Source: an uncultured Candidatus Competibacteraceae bacterium
GTDB lineage: Bacteria > Pseudomonadota > Gammaproteobacteria > Competibacterales > Competibacteraceae
Reading direction: 5' to 3'
NCBI GenBank assembly: GCA_937960715.1
Contig: CALGOO010000269.1
Location: forward strand, 1-18,029
Length of the DNA stretch: 18,029 nt
Shown piece after piece: positions 16,173 to 18,029 of the stretch (positions within the stretch are counted from its first letter, which is position 1; each line of letters opens with the position of its first letter). A program made the translations under genes and the position numbers. The notes under the pieces were generated by a model. The model was given only the letters and a program-made list of their open reading frames with translations. It searched no databases and was not told where the DNA came from.

Positions 16173-17081
16173 ATGCATATTAGCCGCATCGATTTGAACC
16201 TGTTCGTGGTGCTGGACGCGATCCACCGGGAAGGCAACATCACCCGCGCCAGCCAGGCGTTGAAGCTGAGCCAGCCGGCGATTAGTCATGCGCTGGGGCG
16301 GTTGCGCGAGTTGCTGAAGGACCCGCTGTTCGTGCGCCAGGGTGCGGCCATGGTCCCTACCCCGCTGACCCGCAATCTGATCGGGCCGGTGCGGGAGGCG
16401 CTGCAAACCCTGGAACTGAGCGCGCGGCAAAGCCAGCCCTTCGACCCCCGCCAGACGCAGCGCCGGTTTCATCTGGGGCTGCGCGACGTGTTCGAGGCCA
16501 CGATCCTGCCGGCGCTGGTCCAAACGATTCAGAACGAGGCGCCGGGGATCGAACTGTGCAGCGTGCGCACCGACCGCCGCGCGCTGGAGGCCGATCTGGC
16601 GGCCGGCGCGCTTGATCTGGCGCTGGACATCCCCTTGCCGGTGGGCGATGCGATTCGCCAGACCCGGGTTTCCCAGGACCGGCTGATCGTCATGGCTCGG
16701 GCGGAACATCCGACGATTGGGGACGAACCGACGCTGGCGGCTTATCTCGACCAGACGCATATTCTGGTCTCGTCGCGCCGCCAGGGCCGGGGACTGGAGG
16801 ATTTCGAGTTGAACCGGGAGGGGTATCGGCGGAGGATCGGCCTGCGCTGCCAGCATTATTTCGCGGCCTGCCGGGTGGTCAGTCAAACCGATTGGCTGCT
16901 GACCATGCCGGAACAGTACGCGCGGATCGCCAATGCTCAGTTCGGCAACCGGATCGTGCCGTTTCCGTTGCTCACCCCACCGCTGGACGTGCATCTGTAC
17001 TGGCACGCCAACGCGGAGCACGACCCGGCGAATCAATGGCTACGGGAACAGTGTATCGCGTTGCTGGGGGGCAGCGGCTAA
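16173..17081 (+). CDS. LysR-type transcriptional regulator
   Basis: A 302-residue LTTR. The N-terminal winged helix-turn-helix covers about residues 5-64 (LNLFVVLDAIHREGNITRAS, QPAISHALGRLRELL, DPLFVRQG), and the effector-binding domain about 95-295 (RRFHLGLRDVFEA, LDLALDIPLP, RLIVMARAEHP). The pattern, with DLNLF at the start and short linker, resembles the NodD/LinR-like or PcpR subgroup that senses aromatic or fatty-acyl-type ligands, but the effector is unknown. It is divergent from the acyl-CoA dehydrogenase operon with 91 bases between starts, the arrangement typical for an LTTR and its target genes. This suggests control of that operon by its substrate or an intermediate. Confidence 0.92.
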   Translation: MHISRIDLNLFVVLDAIHREGNITRASQALKLSQPAISHALGRLRELLKDPLFVRQGAAMVPTPLTRNLIGPVREALQTLELSARQSQPFDPRQTQRRFHLGLRDVFEATILPALVQTIQNEAPGIELCSVRTDRRALEADLAAGALDLALDIPLPVGDAIRQTRVSQDRLIVMARAEHPTIGDEPTLAAYLDQTHILVSSRRQGRGLEDFELNREGYRRRIGLRCQHYFAACRVVSQTDWLLTMPEQYARIANAQFGNRIVPFPLLTPPLDVHLYWHANAEHDPANQWLREQCIALLGGSG

Positions 17082-17138
17082 TCCAGTTGTTAAGGCAGTG
17101 ATGCCGTAAATGCTCATAAACCACAGCTAACTCTATAA

Positions 17139-17315
17139 AAATATTTACTCCGCAATCTACCGACTGAAGATTTCTCAAAGCTTCGAGACTGGTTTCTTCA
17201 GCTTGAAGATGAACTGTGGGATCAAAAAATCAGCGCGGACTTTAAAGCCGGAAAATTCGATAGCCTGATTGAAAAGGCAAGGGCAGAATTCACCAAGACA
17301 AGGCTCGTGAACTGT
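17139..17315 (+). pseudogene. Decayed antitoxin-like gene remnant, no start codon, stop lost
   Basis: In the frame beginning after a TAA at 17136, translation reads NLPTEDFSKLRDWF, then LEDELWDQKISADFKAGKFD, then SLIEKARAEFTKTR. This matches a common small antitoxin-type family of RelE/ParE-like modules (pattern LPPEEFxxLREWFxExDxxxWDxQIExDxxAGKLDxLxEEA). The usual first 15 or so residues with an ATG are missing, and the frame reads through the expected end near 17307 without a stop until 17540, so the gene is broken at both ends. No toxin gene lies next to it. The segment is about 40% GC in a sampled line, unlike ftsK, which points to acquired and decaying DNA. The rest of 17082-17379 shows no gene. 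Confidence 0.6.
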
Positions 17316-17334
17316 GAAACCCTATTGAGACGAT

Positions 17335-17355
17335 GGCCTGGAACACTCCCAGGCC
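17335..17355 (-). terminator. Hairpin downstream of ftsK
   Basis: GGCCTGG at 17335-17341 pairs perfectly with CCAGGCC at 17349-17355 around a 7-base loop, 25 bases after the ftsK stop on its strand. No T-run follows, so it is a possible but not canonical intrinsic terminator. It lies between the converging LysR and ftsK genes. Confidence 0.4.
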
Positions 17356-17379
17356 CCAAAACCACCGCCAAGCCCGACC

Positions 17380-18029
17380 CTACGGCGGGGGCGGCGCCAG
17401 CACCTCGCGGCTGCCGTTGGTCTGCACCGGCCCCACCACCCCCGCGCTTTCCATCTCCTCGACCAGCCGCGCCGCCCGGTTATAACCGATGCGCAACCGG
17501 CGCTGCACCCCGGACACCGAGGCTCGCCGCGATTCGGTGACGATGCGCACCGCCTCGTCGTACAGCGGATCGCTTTCCCCGCCGCGCCCGCCGTTGTCGA
17601 CATCCTCCCCGCCGTCGGTCTCCTCGCGGGGTTCGGCCAGCACATCGTCGATGTAATCTGGGGTGCCGGTCTGCCGCAGATAGTCCACCACGCGCGGAAC
17701 CTCGTGATCGTCCACGAACGCGCCATGCACCCGCTGTGGCAAGCCGGTGCCCGGCGGCAGATAGAGCATGTCGCCATGGCCCAACAACTGCTCCGCGCCC
17801 ATCTGGTCGAGAATGGTGCGGGAATCCACCCGCGACGACACCTGAAACGCGACCCGGGTTGGAATATTGGCCTTGATCAGCCCGGTGATCACGTCCACCG
17901 ATGGCCGCTGGGTGGCCAGGATCAGATGGATGCCGGAGGCGCGCGCCTTCTGCGCCAGTCGCGCGATCAGTTCCTCCACCTTCTTGCCGACGATCATCAT
18001 CATGTCGGCCAGTTCGTCGATCACCACCA
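17380..18029 (-). CDS. ftsK: DNA translocase FtsK, C-terminal part (start outside window)
   Basis: The frame is open through the right edge, so only the last 216 or so residues are seen. They begin within the Walker B motif (VVIDELADMMM), followed by ARLAQKARASGIHLILATQRPSVD region, GLIKANIPTRVAFQVSS, MGAEQLLGHGDMLY, typical of the RecA-like beta domain. After an acidic, glycine-rich linker come DPLYDEAVRIVTESRRAS and GYNRAARLVEEMESAGVVGP, the winged-helix gamma domain that reads KOPS sites and activates XerCD at dif. FtsK pumps chromosome DNA at the septum and coordinates dimer resolution. The end with NGSREVL is normal for the family; the final Pro-rich tail is a small extension. Confidence 0.97.
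   Translation of the reverse strand, partial: VVIDELADMMMIVGKKVEELIARLAQKARASGIHLILATQRPSVDVITGLIKANIPTRVAFQVSSRVDSRTILDQMGAEQLLGHGDMLYLPPGTGLPQRVHGAFVDDHEVPRVVDYLRQTGTPDYIDDVLAEPREETDGGEDVDNGGRGGESDPLYDEAVRIVTESRRASVSGVQRRLRIGYNRAARLVEEMESAGVVGPVQTNGSREVLAPPPP

Noticed and set aside
15147..17036. 629-codon open frame on the minus strand
   Set aside because: It spans opposite the LysR gene and overlaps the acyl-CoA dehydrogenase in another frame; parts are low-complexity Arg/Gly-rich, with no domain signal.

Overview
The window is typical of a high-GC gammaproteobacterium-like chromosome. It carries FtsK, a leucine-degradation (liu) gene block and a long-chain acyl-CoA dehydrogenase operon, and intergenic palindromes of a kind common in GC-rich proteobacteria. 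The genus cannot be read from this sequence. Sampled lines of the core metabolic genes run about 75-80% GC by hand count. Three stretches are clearly poorer: the restriction-modification block at 7609-11022 (about 40-42% in two sampled lines), the ParA-like fragment at the left edge (about 52%), and a decayed antitoxin near 17.2 kb (about 40%). These look like acquired DNA.

Layout. (1) 1-698, plus strand: the C-terminal part of a ParA-type ATPase. (2) 3697-740, minus strand: three genes with overlapping ends, namely a StiP-family phosphoribosyltransferase/PELOTA protein, a HpcH/CitE-type lyase and an Rpn-family PD-(D/E)XK nuclease. The first two belong to the nucleoside-like-metabolite module usually seen beside tellurite-resistance (ter) genes, but no ter gene is visible here. 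(3) 3831-7577, plus strand: liuC-liuD-liuE (methylglutaconyl-CoA hydratase, biotin subunit of methylcrotonyl-CoA carboxylase, HMG-CoA lyase), the lower leucine pathway. The carboxyltransferase subunit (liuB) and isovaleryl-CoA dehydrogenase (liuA) are not in the window. (4) 11022-7609, minus strand: a tightly coupled modification-specificity-endonuclease operon. It has a type I-like HsdM, a half-length single-TRD HsdS and a BstXI-like HNH endonuclease, with no HsdR helicase. (5) 16081-11224, minus strand: an acyl-CoA dehydrogenase, an aminoglycoside-phosphotransferase-like kinase, a histidine-phosphatase-fold protein and two short-chain dehydrogenases. A LysR regulator (16173-17081) is divergent from it. 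The kinase plus dehydrogenase pairing matches the two halves of animal ACAD10/ACAD11 and LvaA/LvaC of the levulinate pathway, so catabolism of 4-hydroxy (or similar) acyl-CoAs through a phosphorylated intermediate is the best inference. (6) 17139-17315: an antitoxin remnant. (7) 18029-17380, minus strand: the C-terminal end of ftsK.

The points most worth following up are the phospho-acyl-CoA operon with its extra phosphatase-fold gene, the compact M-S-R restriction island with a half-size specificity protein, and the StiP-lyase pair fused translationally to a nuclease gene without its usual ter neighbours.
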